Assembly: GCA_947447615.1 (NCBI GenBank)
Contig: CANFJQ010000001.1
Coordinates: 1 to 51,963 of the forward strand
Length of the DNA: 51,963 nt
Direction: 5' to 3'
From: Comamonadaceae bacterium
GTDB taxonomy: Bacteria; Pseudomonadota; Gammaproteobacteria; Burkholderiales; Burkholderiaceae_C
Of the stretch, positions 1 through 7,932 are shown piece by piece. The translations under genes were made by a program, and so were the position numbers. A model generated the notes under the pieces. It ran no database searches. It was not told the origin of the DNA and saw only the letters and a program-made list of their open reading frames with translations. Position 1 is the stretch's first letter. Every line of letters starts with the position of its first letter.

Positions 1-125
1 CGATTTACGCCCCACGCTTCCTTCCCACGCTCGGTCACCCTCACGCAGTTGCGCTTCACTTTGCTCACTGTGACCAGCTCGCAGCGGGACTTGCACCCGC
101 AGGTGTGCGCCCATGCTGGGCGCAC
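1..125 (-). mobile_element. 5' end of a group II intron (class C-like), cut by window edge
   Basis: Read on the minus strand, the sequence from 125 down to 1 has the hallmarks of the 5' end of a bacterial group II intron. It opens with GTGCG, in a short hairpin GTGCGCCC-AGCAT-GGGCGCAC (125-105). A second hairpin (100-84) carries GGGTGCAAGTCCC. Further in, GAGGGTGACC and GGAAGGAAGC follow. From memory this order and spacing match domain I of class C introns such as the Oceanobacillus iheyensis ribozyme. The 5' exon is the porin terminator, and insertion behind intrinsic terminators is a known habit of class C introns. Catalytic domain V and any reverse transcriptase would lie outside the window, so I cannot say whether the element is complete. 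Confidence 0.85.
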
Positions 126-130
126 CAATG

Positions 131-165
131 AAAAAAGCGACCAACCCTTGTGGGTTGATCGCTTT
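131..165 (-). terminator. Intrinsic terminator of the porin gene
   Basis: Bases 134-147 pair with 152-165 in a 14-bp stem with one G-U pair and a 4-base loop. On the minus strand six T residues (136-131) form its 3' base and tail. It lies 26 bases after the porin stop codon. The intron boundary is five bases beyond the T run. Confidence 0.9.
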
Positions 166-191
166 ATAAAGTTAGCGCTTACGTCTTAACT

Positions 192-1430
192 TTAGAACGT
201 AGCTGCCAAGCCAATAGCGATTTGGCTCATAGTCGCGCCAGTGTCCACTGCAAAGCCCGAGGCAGAGGTGAACTTGGCGTTAGCTTTATTGGCCAAGTTA
301 GTGTAAGAGCTAACAAACTTCACGCTTTTGTTGATCTCATAGGCGTACATCAAGCTGTACTGGGTTGCGCCTGTGTCGGCTTTGAGGGCGGTCGTGCCGG
401 TATTGCCTGTGACGTCAGACGCGACTGCGTAACGCAGGTGCGCCTCGTGTGGGCCGCTCTTGTAGGCACCGATTAAAGCGTAAGTCGCCTGCGACTGGTC
501 AAAGTCTTTGGCCGCGCTCACGCCTTTTTGATTGGAAGAAGTCACCTCATACATGCCACCGACCGAATATTCGCCGAAGGTGTATTGGCCACCGAGCTGG
601 TATGCGGTCAGACCAAAGGACGCGCCTGCGGTGGTGTTGAAGGCAGCTTTCGTGGAGCTGCTGCCGTCCAGTTGCCAAGCTGCGTTACTGATGGTGGTGT
701 AACCAAAGGCTGCAGTGATCGGACCTTGTGCGTAGGCCAGACTCAACGCGGTTTGAGGCATCAGAGTGCCGGGTAATTGCGAAACCGACGAAACCTTGGT
801 GGTTGCGGTGGCTGCCGAATAGTCTGCTGCGCCCAAACCATTGTCCGAGTCCTTGCCCATGTTGTAGCTTACCAGTGCCTGCAAGCCATTGAACTTAGGC
901 GACTCATAGGCCACCATGTCGCCCATGCGTCCGCCCAGACGGGTCATGATTTGCTTATCGCCATACTCAGCGCTTGCGTCATTGATGTTGTTGTAGATGT
1001 ACGGTGCTGCAGCCTTCAAGCTCAGCTTATAGGCATTGTCGTAGCGGCCAAGGCGTACCGTTCCAAAGTCGTTGCTACCCAGACCAACGAACGTGTTGCG
1101 TGAACCCACTTCGGCTTTGTCCTGGGTGTTGTTGCCACCATTGCCCAGGTAAAAACGGCTTTCTACTTGGGCCAAACCGGTCATGCCCTGGCCCAGATCA
1201 TGGGCGATTTTGAAGCCGAGCTTGGAGGTTTGGTCCATCAAGCGGGTTTGGCTGGTTTTGCTAGTGTCCGTGGTGTTGTCGGTAGAGCGACCGGCAGCAA
1301 AAGAGATGTTGACGTTTTCAATGGCTGACTGGGCAGTACCATAAACGGAGAAAGGGCCAACGGCGACGTCGGCCATAGCGGGCAATGCAAATGCAGTCGA
1401 AACCGCCAGGGCGATCAAGTTTTTGTTCAT
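192..1430 (-). CDS. Gram-negative outer-membrane porin (OmpC-like, 16-strand family)
   Basis: This 412-residue protein should form a trimeric diffusion channel in the outer membrane. It begins with a clear Sec signal peptide (hydrophobic core followed by ALPAMA, cleavage near residue 20). The mature start DVAVGPFSVYGTAQ and alternating amphipathic strands rich in Tyr, Gly and Asn are typical of betaproteobacterial porins. It ends in phenylalanine (AATF), the usual signal for outer-membrane insertion. Length fits the family. The gene is transcribed away from the metallophosphoesterase and stands alone, ending at a strong terminator. Its upstream region has three degenerate Pho-like half-sites, so phosphate control is possible. 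Substrate preference cannot be read from sequence alone. Confidence 0.92.
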   Translation of the reverse strand: MNKNLIALAVSTAFALPAMADVAVGPFSVYGTAQSAIENVNISFAAGRSTDNTTDTSKTSQTRLMDQTSKLGFKIAHDLGQGMTGLAQVESRFYLGNGGNNTQDKAEVGSRNTFVGLGSNDFGTVRLGRYDNAYKLSLKAAAPYIYNNINDASAEYGDKQIMTRLGGRMGDMVAYESPKFNGLQALVSYNMGKDSDNGLGAADYSAATATTKVSSVSQLPGTLMPQTALSLAYAQGPITAAFGYTTISNAAWQLDGSSSTKAAFNTTAGASFGLTAYQLGGQYTFGEYSVGGMYEVTSSNQKGVSAAKDFDQSQATYALIGAYKSGPHEAHLRYAVASDVTGNTGTTALKADTGATQYSLMYAYEINKSVKFVSSYTNLANKANAKFTSASGFAVDTGATMSQIAIGLAATF

Positions 1431-1492
1431 GTCAAATTTCCATTTAAAAAGTGTTTAGGTATATCGTCAGGGGAAACCCTGCTGACCTGGCA

Positions 1493-1537
1493 AGTTTGTC
1501 GGTGACCCCTGAAAGTTTTGTGAAAAATCCATGAAAG
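1493..1537 (-). promoter_or_regulatory. Degenerate three-unit Pho-like box upstream of the porin
   Basis: On the minus strand CTTTCAT (1537-1531), TTTTCAC (1526-1520) and CTTTCAG (1515-1509) repeat every 11 bases. Ten bases later comes CAAACT (1498-1493), a poor -10 that resembles the one at ppk1. The core G of the consensus CTGTCAT is replaced by T in each unit. Spacing fits a PhoB site but the match is weak. Confidence 0.35.
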
Positions 1538-1690
1538 GAGGTATTTGTTGCACTGCGGAAACACAACTTTGGAATTCAATGGATGTAGTGATCCTGTAAA
1601 AAATATCTGTTAACAAAGCGTTGCTAGCAATGTCTTGTTTGTGGGCTGTTCATTCACAATGCGGCATTGCACCGTAAAGCGCATGATCGC

Positions 1691-1724
1691 TTGTCACTGG
1701 TCTGTCATGGGCTTAGCTTAAATT
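1691..1724 (+). promoter_or_regulatory. Pho box and -10 element of the metallophosphoesterase gene
   Basis: TTGTCAC (1691-1697) and CTGTCAT (1702-1708) are two PhoB half-sites 11 bases apart. Exactly 10 bases later is TAAATT (1719-1724), a plausible -10. This is the layout of classical PhoB-activated promoters such as E. coli phoA. The start codon lies 27 bases beyond. The rest of 1431-1690 shows no gene. Confidence 0.8.
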
Positions 1725-1751
1725 GAAGGTCTCAAATGCTTGGAGAGAAAA

Positions 1752-2756
1752 ATGTTGCATAAATCGGTACTACTTATCACCATGACCCTGTTGGTGACTT
1801 TAGGCGCGCAAGCGCAGACAGCGGCAAAGCCGTTTTCCTTCGGCTTGTGGGGTGATATGCCCTACAAAAAAGCGGGTGATGATGCCAAGCTACCTGCAGT
1901 CCTGCAAAGCATCAATCGTTCCGATATCGCGTTTTCTATGTATGACGGCGATATCAAGGATGGAAGCTCCAAGTGCACCGATGATGTCTATGCGGACGCG
2001 CTGAAAATGTTTAACACCTTGGTCAAGCCGGTGGTCTATGTGCCTGGCGATAACGAATGGACCGATTGCCATCGCACCAACAACGGCGGCTACGACGGCC
2101 TGGAGCGTCTGAGCTATATCCGCAAAGTCATGTTCCCCACCAGCAACAGCCTGGGCCAAACCACCATGGCTTTAGAGCACCAAGGCAAATTGGGTGAGAA
2201 ATTTGTAGAGAATACCCGCTTTGCCCACGGCGGCGTGGTGTTTGTCGGCATTAACCAGCCTGGTAGTAATAACAACCTGATCATGAGCGAGAAGGAATGC
2301 AAGTACAAGAGTGCTCGCGATAACGCACAATGTGACGCCTCTAACGCCGAGTACCTGGAGCGCGATGGTGCCAATGTGGCTTGGATGCAAGCTTCTTTCG
2401 CTGCGGCTAAGGCGCAGAATGCCGTAGGAATTGTGGTGGTTACGCAGGGCGATCCGGGCTTTGATTGGCCTGAAACCGAAGAGGTCGATGAAAGCACTGA
2501 CCCAGCCTTTAGCGGGTTCCGTCACTTCATGTCTAAGTTGGTAGAGCAAACCGAGCAGTACACCGGTCAGGTACTGTTTGTTCATGGCGATACCCATTTC
2601 TTCAAACTAGACAAACCCCTGTACAGCCCCACCAAACTGCTGCCCAACTTCACCCGCCTGCAGACTTTTGGCAGCCCCAGCCTGCATTGGGTGCGTGTGG
2701 TGGTGGACCCTGCCAGCGCCAATGTGTTTAGCGTGCATCCGGTGATCGTGAAGTAA
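1752..2756 (+). CDS. Secreted calcineurin-like metallophosphoesterase, PhoB-controlled
   Basis: The protein (334 residues from ATG 1752) has an N-terminal signal peptide ending near AQAQ and is probably periplasmic. Metallophosphoesterase motifs appear in order: WGDMPY, YDGDIKDG, VPGDNEWTDCH and a C-terminal HGDTHFF. These would bind two metal ions for phosphoester hydrolysis. The first motif lacks the usual DxH histidine. I prefer ATG 1752 over an in-frame TTG at 1740, because GGAG at 1742-1745 sits six bases before the ATG. A strong Pho box precedes the gene, which suggests it scavenges phosphate from organic esters outside the cytoplasm. The exact substrate is unknown. Confidence 0.85.
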   Translation: MLHKSVLLITMTLLVTLGAQAQTAAKPFSFGLWGDMPYKKAGDDAKLPAVLQSINRSDIAFSMYDGDIKDGSSKCTDDVYADALKMFNTLVKPVVYVPGDNEWTDCHRTNNGGYDGLERLSYIRKVMFPTSNSLGQTTMALEHQGKLGEKFVENTRFAHGGVVFVGINQPGSNNNLIMSEKECKYKSARDNAQCDASNAEYLERDGANVAWMQASFAAAKAQNAVGIVVVTQGDPGFDWPETEEVDESTDPAFSGFRHFMSKLVEQTEQYTGQVLFVHGDTHFFKLDKPLYSPTKLLPNFTRLQTFGSPSLHWVRVVVDPASANVFSVHPVIVK

Positions 2757-2868
2757 GACGGCAAGCCCTCGGATCTACTTTCTGAGGTATCTGCCGAATC
2801 TTTGCCCCGTTTAGATGAGGCTGTTGTCGCCAGGCGCTGCTTCTTTTTACGGTAATCGGGCGGGGGGA

Positions 2869-2902
2869 TTGTCACAAATATGTAATTTTTTTGAAGCAAA
2901 CT
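2869..2902 (+). promoter_or_regulatory. Pho box upstream of ppk1
   Basis: TTGTCAC (2869-2875) and ATGTAAT (2880-2886) are spaced 11 bases apart. A weak -10 candidate CAAACT (2897-2902) follows after 10 bases. The second half-site departs from consensus by having A in place of C. The ppk1 start is about 145 bases downstream. The rest of the 2757-3047 gap holds nothing I recognise. Confidence 0.6.
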
Positions 2903-3047
2903 GCCCAAGCGCAGTGTTGCTTCGCCTCAGGGGCGCATACTGCTAAGTCGTCGTATTGCGTGAAAGGAGAGGCTTGCTAGCTTCTCGCCTTGCCATTACC
3001 CTTCGTTCTACAAGCCAGAAACCACGGATTTCAAGGAGAACGTCCCG

Positions 3048-5144
3048 TTGGATCAAACGAGCAAAGCCTTTCATGACGCCGCGCACCCGGAGCTGCTCGA
3101 TCGCGACCATAGTCTGGTCGCATTCAACGAGCGGGTGTTGAGCTGGGCAGCGCGTGAAGATGTTCCTGTTTTAGAACGTCTGCGCTATCTGTGCATTGTT
3201 TCGTCCAATTTAGATGAATTTTTTGAAGTCCGCTCCGAGCCGCATTTGAGCGCAAAGCGCAGCGGCGACACGCAGGGCACCTACACCGAAAAGTCGTTTG
3301 ATCGTTTGTCGGAGTCCTTGCATGCTTTGGTGGAGCGACAGTACGGGCTGTATAACGACGCGATCTTGCCCGCATTGGCGCATTGCGGAATCAAAATCGT
3401 GTCGCATGGCGAGCGCAATGCCGAACAACGCCTGTGGGTTAAGCAGTATTTTGAGCGCGAGGTACGACCGCTCCTCATCCCGGTTGGCCTAGACCCCGCC
3501 CACCCCTTTCCCCAAGTGGCCAATAAGGCCTTGAACTTTATTGTGCGCTTAGGCGGTAACGATGCTTTTGGGCGCAGCAATGAAATTGCCATCGTCAAGG
3601 TGCCGCGGGTGTTGCCGCGCATCATCCGAATGCCCGACAGGGTGTCCGGCACCAAAGTGGTCTTTGTGGCCTTGACCAGCGTCATACGCGCCCATTTGTC
3701 CGAATTGTTTACGGGGCGTACGGTGGATCAGTTTTCGCAATTTCGGGTAACCCGCCATTCGGATTTGGCGGTGGATGAAGACGATGTGCAAAACCTGCGT
3801 ATGGCCTTGCGCCAGGGCTTGGTGCATCGCCATTACGGTGAAGCCGTGCGCCTGGAAGTGTCCTCCGGCTGCTCCGAGCATTTGTCGCATTTCCTTTTAA
3901 AGCAGTTCGATTTACCGGCTATGGCTTTGTACCGCGTGTCAGGCCCGGTGAATTTGGTGCGGCTGACCCAGATGATCGATCTGCTGGATCGACCCGATTT
4001 GTGCTTCCCCGCCTACAAAGCAGCGCCGCCGGTGCAATTGGATGTGGGGGGCAACGTTTTCGATCAGTTGAAACAGGGTGATGTGATTTTTCACCAACCG
4101 TTTGAAAGCTTTGAAGGTGTGCTGCTATTTTTGCGTGCAGCGGTGAATGACCCCGATGTACTGGCGATCAAGCAAACGATTTACCGGGCAGGCGCGGATT
4201 CGACCATCATGGACTTGTTGCGTGAGGCCGTGCGCAAAGGCAAAGAAGTGACTGTGGTTGTAGAGCTGAAGGCGCGCTTTGACGAAGAGGCTAATATCAA
4301 TTGGGCAGAGATGCTCGAATCCATTGGCGCTCAAGTGGTTTACGGCGTAGTGGGACTGAAAACCCACGCCAAAATGCTGCTGGTTACGCGGCGTGAAGGC
4401 AAGGGGCTCAAACGCTACGGCCATTTGTCCACGGGCAATTACAACCCGCGTACGGCGCGCCTGTATACCGATATCAGCCATTTAAGCGCTGACTCGGAGT
4501 TGACTCGGGACATGGAAAATGTCTTTGTCCATCTGGCCAGCCAAAGCAGGCTGCCGCGCTTAAAAAAAATGTGGATGGCGCCCTTTTATTTGCATGACAA
4601 GCTGATTGCAAAAATAGAGATGCTGGCCTTGGCCGCTGCAAAGGGCGAATCGACGCGCATCGTCGCAAAAATGAATTCATTGACTGATCTTGACTTGATT
4701 CATGCGCTGATTAAAGCGGGGAAATGCGGCGTTCAAATTGATTTAATTGTGCGCGGGGCTTGCATGTTGCCGGCCAGGGTCAAGGGATCGACAGACAACA
4801 TCCGTGTGCGCTCGATTATTGGCAGGTTTTTGGAGCACTCCAGGGTTTATTACTTCCGCCAAGGAAACGAAGACGAACTCTATTTGTCCAGCGCAGATTG
4901 GATGAATCGCAATATGGTCCGCCGCGTCGAATTGGCCTGGCCGGTGACCGATGATGTTCAAAGGCAGCGACTCATAGATGAATGTCTGTTGGCCTATTTG
5001 CACGACAGCCAGGACGCGTGGGATATGCAGCCTGACGGGAGCTACCTGTCGGCGCGAAGCCCAGGCGCGCGACCGGGCCATTCCGCGCAGTTAGCATTGA
5101 TGACGCGCTACGGTATGCATAAGGTAAAGGCGGGTGAAAATTGA
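3048..5144 (+). CDS. ppk1: Polyphosphate kinase 1
   Basis: PPK1 makes inorganic polyphosphate from ATP reversibly, through a phosphohistidine intermediate. The 698-residue length is normal. The autophosphorylated histidine is His440, in GLKTHAKMLLV, matching E. coli His435. The second catalytic histidine is His597, in FLEHSRVYYF, matching His592; both are offset by five residues. The start is TTG at 3048, supported by AAGGAG at 3033-3038 nine bases upstream. The gene is followed with stop-start overlap by sixA and lies opposite ppx. A probable Pho box precedes it, so polyphosphate synthesis should rise on phosphate limitation. Confidence 0.97.
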   Translation: MDQTSKAFHDAAHPELLDRDHSLVAFNERVLSWAAREDVPVLERLRYLCIVSSNLDEFFEVRSEPHLSAKRSGDTQGTYTEKSFDRLSESLHALVERQYGLYNDAILPALAHCGIKIVSHGERNAEQRLWVKQYFEREVRPLLIPVGLDPAHPFPQVANKALNFIVRLGGNDAFGRSNEIAIVKVPRVLPRIIRMPDRVSGTKVVFVALTSVIRAHLSELFTGRTVDQFSQFRVTRHSDLAVDEDDVQNLRMALRQGLVHRHYGEAVRLEVSSGCSEHLSHFLLKQFDLPAMALYRVSGPVNLVRLTQMIDLLDRPDLCFPAYKAAPPVQLDVGGNVFDQLKQGDVIFHQPFESFEGVLLFLRAAVNDPDVLAIKQTIYRAGADSTIMDLLREAVRKGKEVTVVVELKARFDEEANINWAEMLESIGAQVVYGVVGLKTHAKMLLVTRREGKGLKRYGHLSTGNYNPRTARLYTDISHLSADSELTRDMENVFVHLASQSRLPRLKKMWMAPFYLHDKLIAKIEMLALAAAKGESTRIVAKMNSLTDLDLIHALIKAGKCGVQIDLIVRGACMLPARVKGSTDNIRVRSIIGRFLEHSRVYYFRQGNEDELYLSSADWMNRNMVRRVELAWPVTDDVQRQRLIDECLLAYLHDSQDAWDMQPDGSYLSARSPGARPGHSAQLALMTRYGMHKVKAGEN

Positions 5145-5611
5145 GCACAATGGATTTGGTGTTTTGGCGCCATGCCGAAGCCATAGACCTGGAACTGGTC
5201 GGTGACGATATGCTCCGAACCCTGAGCCCGCGTGGTGAAAAGCAGGCACAGCGCATGGCCGCTTGGCTGGACCGCCAACTACCGGCGGGTACCAAGGTGT
5301 ACAGCAGCCCGGCGCTGCGGGCCGAACAAACGGCGAAGGCCTTGGATCGCAAGTACAAGGTCAGCGCCGCGCTGGCACCTTTGTCCGGCGTAGAGGAACT
5401 TTTGAATTTGGTGAACTGGCCGCATGCCAGCACCTGCGTTTTGGTCGTAGGCCATCAACCCACTATCGGTCAAGCGATCGCCCAATTATTAGCCATTCCA
5501 GGGCAGACTTGCGTAGTAAAAAAGGGTGCAGTTTGGTGGTTAAGGTACCGAGAGCGGCACGGCGAAGTGGAAACCACCGTGCTCAGCGTGCAGTCGCCGG
5601 ATTTGCTTTGA
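5141..5611 (+). CDS. sixA: SixA-type phosphohistidine phosphatase
   Basis: This 156-residue protein belongs to the histidine phosphatase (phosphoglycerate mutase-like) superfamily. The catalytic RHA motif is near the N terminus (FWRHAEA, His11) and a second conserved histidine is in VVGHQPT. SixA proteins remove phosphate from histidines of HPt domains and of the nitrogen phosphotransferase system. The TTG start overlaps the ppk1 stop (TTGA). AAAGG at 5126-5130 fits this start better than the in-frame ATG at 5150, which is 19 bases away. Co-translation with PPK1, itself a phosphohistidine enzyme, is notable, but no direct link is shown. Confidence 0.85.
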   Translation: MSTMDLVFWRHAEAIDLELVGDDMLRTLSPRGEKQAQRMAAWLDRQLPAGTKVYSSPALRAEQTAKALDRKYKVSAALAPLSGVEELLNLVNWPHASTCVLVVGHQPTIGQAIAQLLAIPGQTCVVKKGAVWWLRYRERHGEVETTVLSVQSPDLL

Positions 5612-5636
5612 TACCGCGCCCGTCTTGCACACTTCT

Positions 5637-7136
5637 TTACGTGTCTAAGAACTCCATCTGCCAACCCGTCTTTTGCCAGGCCAGCGCTTCTTCACGTAGC
5701 AAATAGGCTGACTGTGGAAACTCCTTGGCCCAGCCGGGGTCGCATCGGACTTTCACTACCCCCTTGTTTTGGGTGACTTGCACGCAGTCCGGGCGGGGGT
5801 CGCGCCGGGCATGGCACAAAATCACAGAAATACGCAGCGCCATCAATTGCGCCCGCAAGTCGTCAAAGGCAAGGTCTTCTTCGATTTTTCGCAGTTTGCC
5901 GCGATGCCCCAACACCAAGAGACTTAGGCGCTGTAATTCGTCGAGGGAAAAGCCCATGGCGTCGGCGTTTTGCAAAATATAGGCGCCGTGCTTGTGGTAG
6001 TCGCTGTGGGAAATGTGGCTGCCGATCTCATGCAACTCAGCTGCCCAGCGCAGCTTGCGCATGCTGCGGTTGGACTCGTCGCTGGGATCCGGTGCATGGT
6101 CGCCCAAAATTTGTGCAAGCAAGAGAGCCGCCCATTTGCCGACGCGGGCGCCATGGGCGCGGTCTACATTAAATTTATTGGCTAAACGCTCGACCGTCTT
6201 GCTACGCAGGTCACTGGCGCTTTCGCGCGAACCCTGCATTTGGCATAAAAGCCCGTGGCGCAATCCGCCGGAAGTGGGGCTCAGGCTTTCAATGCCCAGC
6301 AAGTTAAACAATGCGCGTGTAACTGACAAACCACCGGCGATGATGGCTTTGCGGTCTTCGCGCAGGCCCGCTATTCTGGTGCCTTCAGACTGACCGGTTT
6401 CTATGAGCACTTCTTTAAGCCAGTCCAATCCTTCGGTAGTGACAACGCCATCGGTCCAACCACCCGCAGCCAAGGCTTCGCTCACCGCGCTGACCGTGCC
6501 GGCCGAGCCGTAGGCGATGTCCCAATTGCCGGGGTGGTAGGCCTGCAACGCGCCTTCCAATACCGCCTTGGCGGCGATTTCCGCCGTTTCAAATGATTTG
6601 CGTCGCCATTGGCCGTCGGGAAAATAGCGGGTGGACCACGCAATACTGCCAACGCGAAAGGACTCCATCACCCGCGGTTGTTGGTTCTGGCCGAGTATCA
6701 GCTCGGTGGAGCGACCGCCAATGTCCACCACCAGACGCCGCTCGTCGGACGGGGGCAGCAGGTGCGACACGCCTTTGTAAATGAGTCGGGCTTCTTCCCG
6801 GCCTGAAATGACATCAATGGGAAAGCCCAATACCTTGACCGCCCGCGCCAGAAAGACATCGCGGTTGCGCGCTTCACGTAGCGTTTGGGTGGCGACCGCA
6901 CGCACCTGATGGGGTTTGAATCCGGCCAGCCGCTCGCCAAATCGGGCCAAACAATCCCATCCGTTTTGCATGGCTTGGGCGTTAAGGTTACGCTCACTAT
7001 CCATGCCAGCGCCTTGGCGGACGGATTCTTTCAGGTATTCGGTACGCTCAAACGCGCCGTGGGAGATGACGCCAATTTCCAGGCGGAAACTATTCGAGCC
7101 CAGGTCGATGGCGGCCAGGCGGGTGGGAGAGGGCAT
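5637..7136 (-). CDS. ppx: Exopolyphosphatase of the Ppx/GppA family
   Basis: The 499-residue protein hydrolyses terminal phosphates of polyphosphate, and related enzymes act on pppGpp. The N-terminal ASKHA fold shows AAIDLGSNSFRLEIG and a second phosphate-binding loop VVDIGGRSTELILG. The C-terminal half has the HD-like helical domain (AAELHEIGSHISHSDYHKH). I choose ATG 7136, which places the first motif about seven residues in, as in the family. A longer in-frame start would add 29 unrelated residues. The gene converges on sixA with 25 bases between stops. It lies downstream of the fasciclin gene on the same strand and may be partly read from the Pho promoter there. Confidence 0.95.
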   Translation of the reverse strand: MPSPTRLAAIDLGSNSFRLEIGVISHGAFERTEYLKESVRQGAGMDSERNLNAQAMQNGWDCLARFGERLAGFKPHQVRAVATQTLREARNRDVFLARAVKVLGFPIDVISGREEARLIYKGVSHLLPPSDERRLVVDIGGRSTELILGQNQQPRVMESFRVGSIAWSTRYFPDGQWRRKSFETAEIAAKAVLEGALQAYHPGNWDIAYGSAGTVSAVSEALAAGGWTDGVVTTEGLDWLKEVLIETGQSEGTRIAGLREDRKAIIAGGLSVTRALFNLLGIESLSPTSGGLRHGLLCQMQGSRESASDLRSKTVERLANKFNVDRAHGARVGKWAALLLAQILGDHAPDPSDESNRSMRKLRWAAELHEIGSHISHSDYHKHGAYILQNADAMGFSLDELQRLSLLVLGHRGKLRKIEEDLAFDDLRAQLMALRISVILCHARRDPRPDCVQVTQNKGVVKVRCDPGWAKEFPQSAYLLREEALAWQKTGWQMEFLDT

Positions 7137-7166
7137 GGGGAAAACGTGATTGGGCGTAACCGCCTG

Positions 7167-7175
7167 AGGATAGCA
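7167..7175 (-). promoter_or_regulatory. Possible extended -10 of ppx
   Basis: The minus strand carries TGC followed by TATCCT (7172-7167), about 30 bases before the ppx start. No convincing -35 is seen, so this is a weak proposal. Confidence 0.3.
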
Positions 7176-7280
7176 TCCCAGGCAGAGGGGGCGACCATGG
7201 CAAGAGCCGCCTGACCGAGTCAAACGCCAATATCAGACTTTGTCAGAAATCTAAGATAAACCCAGGGAGCGTTCGCGAAC

Positions 7281-7303
7281 GGGGTGGCTTGGCTAGCCAC
7301 CCC
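7281..7303 (-). terminator. Hairpin behind the fasciclin gene, no T tract
   Basis: A perfect 9-bp stem (7281-7289 with 7295-7303, 5-base loop) lies 14 bases after the fasciclin stop. No T run follows on the minus strand. It may be a leaky or Rho-assisted terminator or an mRNA end-stabilising structure. Read-through into ppx is possible. Confidence 0.45.
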
Positions 7304-7316
7304 GCAATGCGTGCAG

Positions 7317-7817
7317 TTATTTTTTGGGCGGTGTCATAACCGTGTCGATGATATGAATGACGCCATTGCTGGCCATCACATCACCCTTGACGGCCATGGC
7401 ATTTTCCACCGTCACAAAGTCACCGGCTTTGGACAGCGCCAAGGGGTCGCCGTTCACCGCTTTGACAGTGCTGTTTTTCACGTCCTTAGCGGCGAGGGCG
7501 CCGGGTACGACGTGGTAGGTCAGCAAGTCTTTGAGTTTTTCCGGGTGCTTGCCCAAATCTTCCAAAGTACCGGCCTTCAATGCCTTAAAGGCGGCATCAT
7601 TGGGTGCAAAAACCGTGAAGGGACCGGGCCCTTGCAGCGTTTCGGTCAGGCCGGCCGCTTTTACCAATCCATTGAGGGTGCTCAATTCTGGGGTCTTGGC
7701 AATGGTATCGGCCACGCTGACGGGCTTTTGCATGCTGGCGCAGGCGCTGACCAATGCGATGGTGGTAACTGCCAGGGTGAGGCGGCGTGTCAGGCGCAGG
7801 GCGGAATCAATGTGCAT
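7317..7817 (-). CDS. Fasciclin (FAS1) domain lipoprotein, PhoB-controlled
   Basis: The protein has 166 residues from ATG 7817, which has GGAG eight bases upstream; a longer reading frame up to 7877 would run through the promoter. It begins with a lipoprotein signal (TTIALVSAC, lipidated Cys). One FAS1 domain fills the rest, with the conserved blocks FTVFAPNDAAF, LLTYHVVPG and NGVIHIIDTVM. FAS1 domains are associated with cell-surface adhesion or ligand binding; the bacterial role is mostly unknown. The promoter carries a strong Pho box, divergent to that of pstS, so the protein is predicted to appear on the cell envelope during phosphate starvation. Confidence 0.88.
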   Translation of the reverse strand: MHIDSALRLTRRLTLAVTTIALVSACASMQKPVSVADTIAKTPELSTLNGLVKAAGLTETLQGPGPFTVFAPNDAAFKALKAGTLEDLGKHPEKLKDLLTYHVVPGALAAKDVKNSTVKAVNGDPLALSKAGDFVTVENAMAVKGDVMASNGVIHIIDTVMTPPKK

Positions 7818-7843
7818 AGTCAATCTCCAGTTAGAAAACGCCG

Positions 7844-7877
7844 AGGATAAGAACCTAAAATGACAAATGTGTGACAT
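7844..7877 (-). promoter_or_regulatory. Pho box and -10 element of the fasciclin gene
   Basis: On the minus strand ATGTCAC (7877-7871) and TTGTCAT (7866-7860) stand 11 bases apart. After 10 bases comes TATCCT (7849-7844). The start codon is 26 bases further. The geometry is identical to that of the pstS promoter, which faces the other way about 55 bases off. Confidence 0.82.
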
Positions 7878-7932
7878 TGAGAGCGTCGTAATGCTTGCTC
7901 TAAAACTTTGCTTAGGCGAATATTTCGGGAAA

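Noticed and set aside
1-125. tRNA, integron attC site or REP-type repeat at the left edge
   Set aside because: The hairpins first suggested these, but no tRNA cloverleaf or attC core sites are present. The minus strand fits the ordered motifs of a group II intron.
2582-2908. Minus-strand frame across the end of the metallophosphoesterase and the ppk1 Pho box
   Set aside because: It has no recognisable domain, overlaps a conserved gene and covers a regulatory site.
7818-7877. Longer N terminus for the fasciclin protein
   Set aside because: It would place the Pho box and -10 inside the gene and add 20 residues before a good lipoprotein signal.
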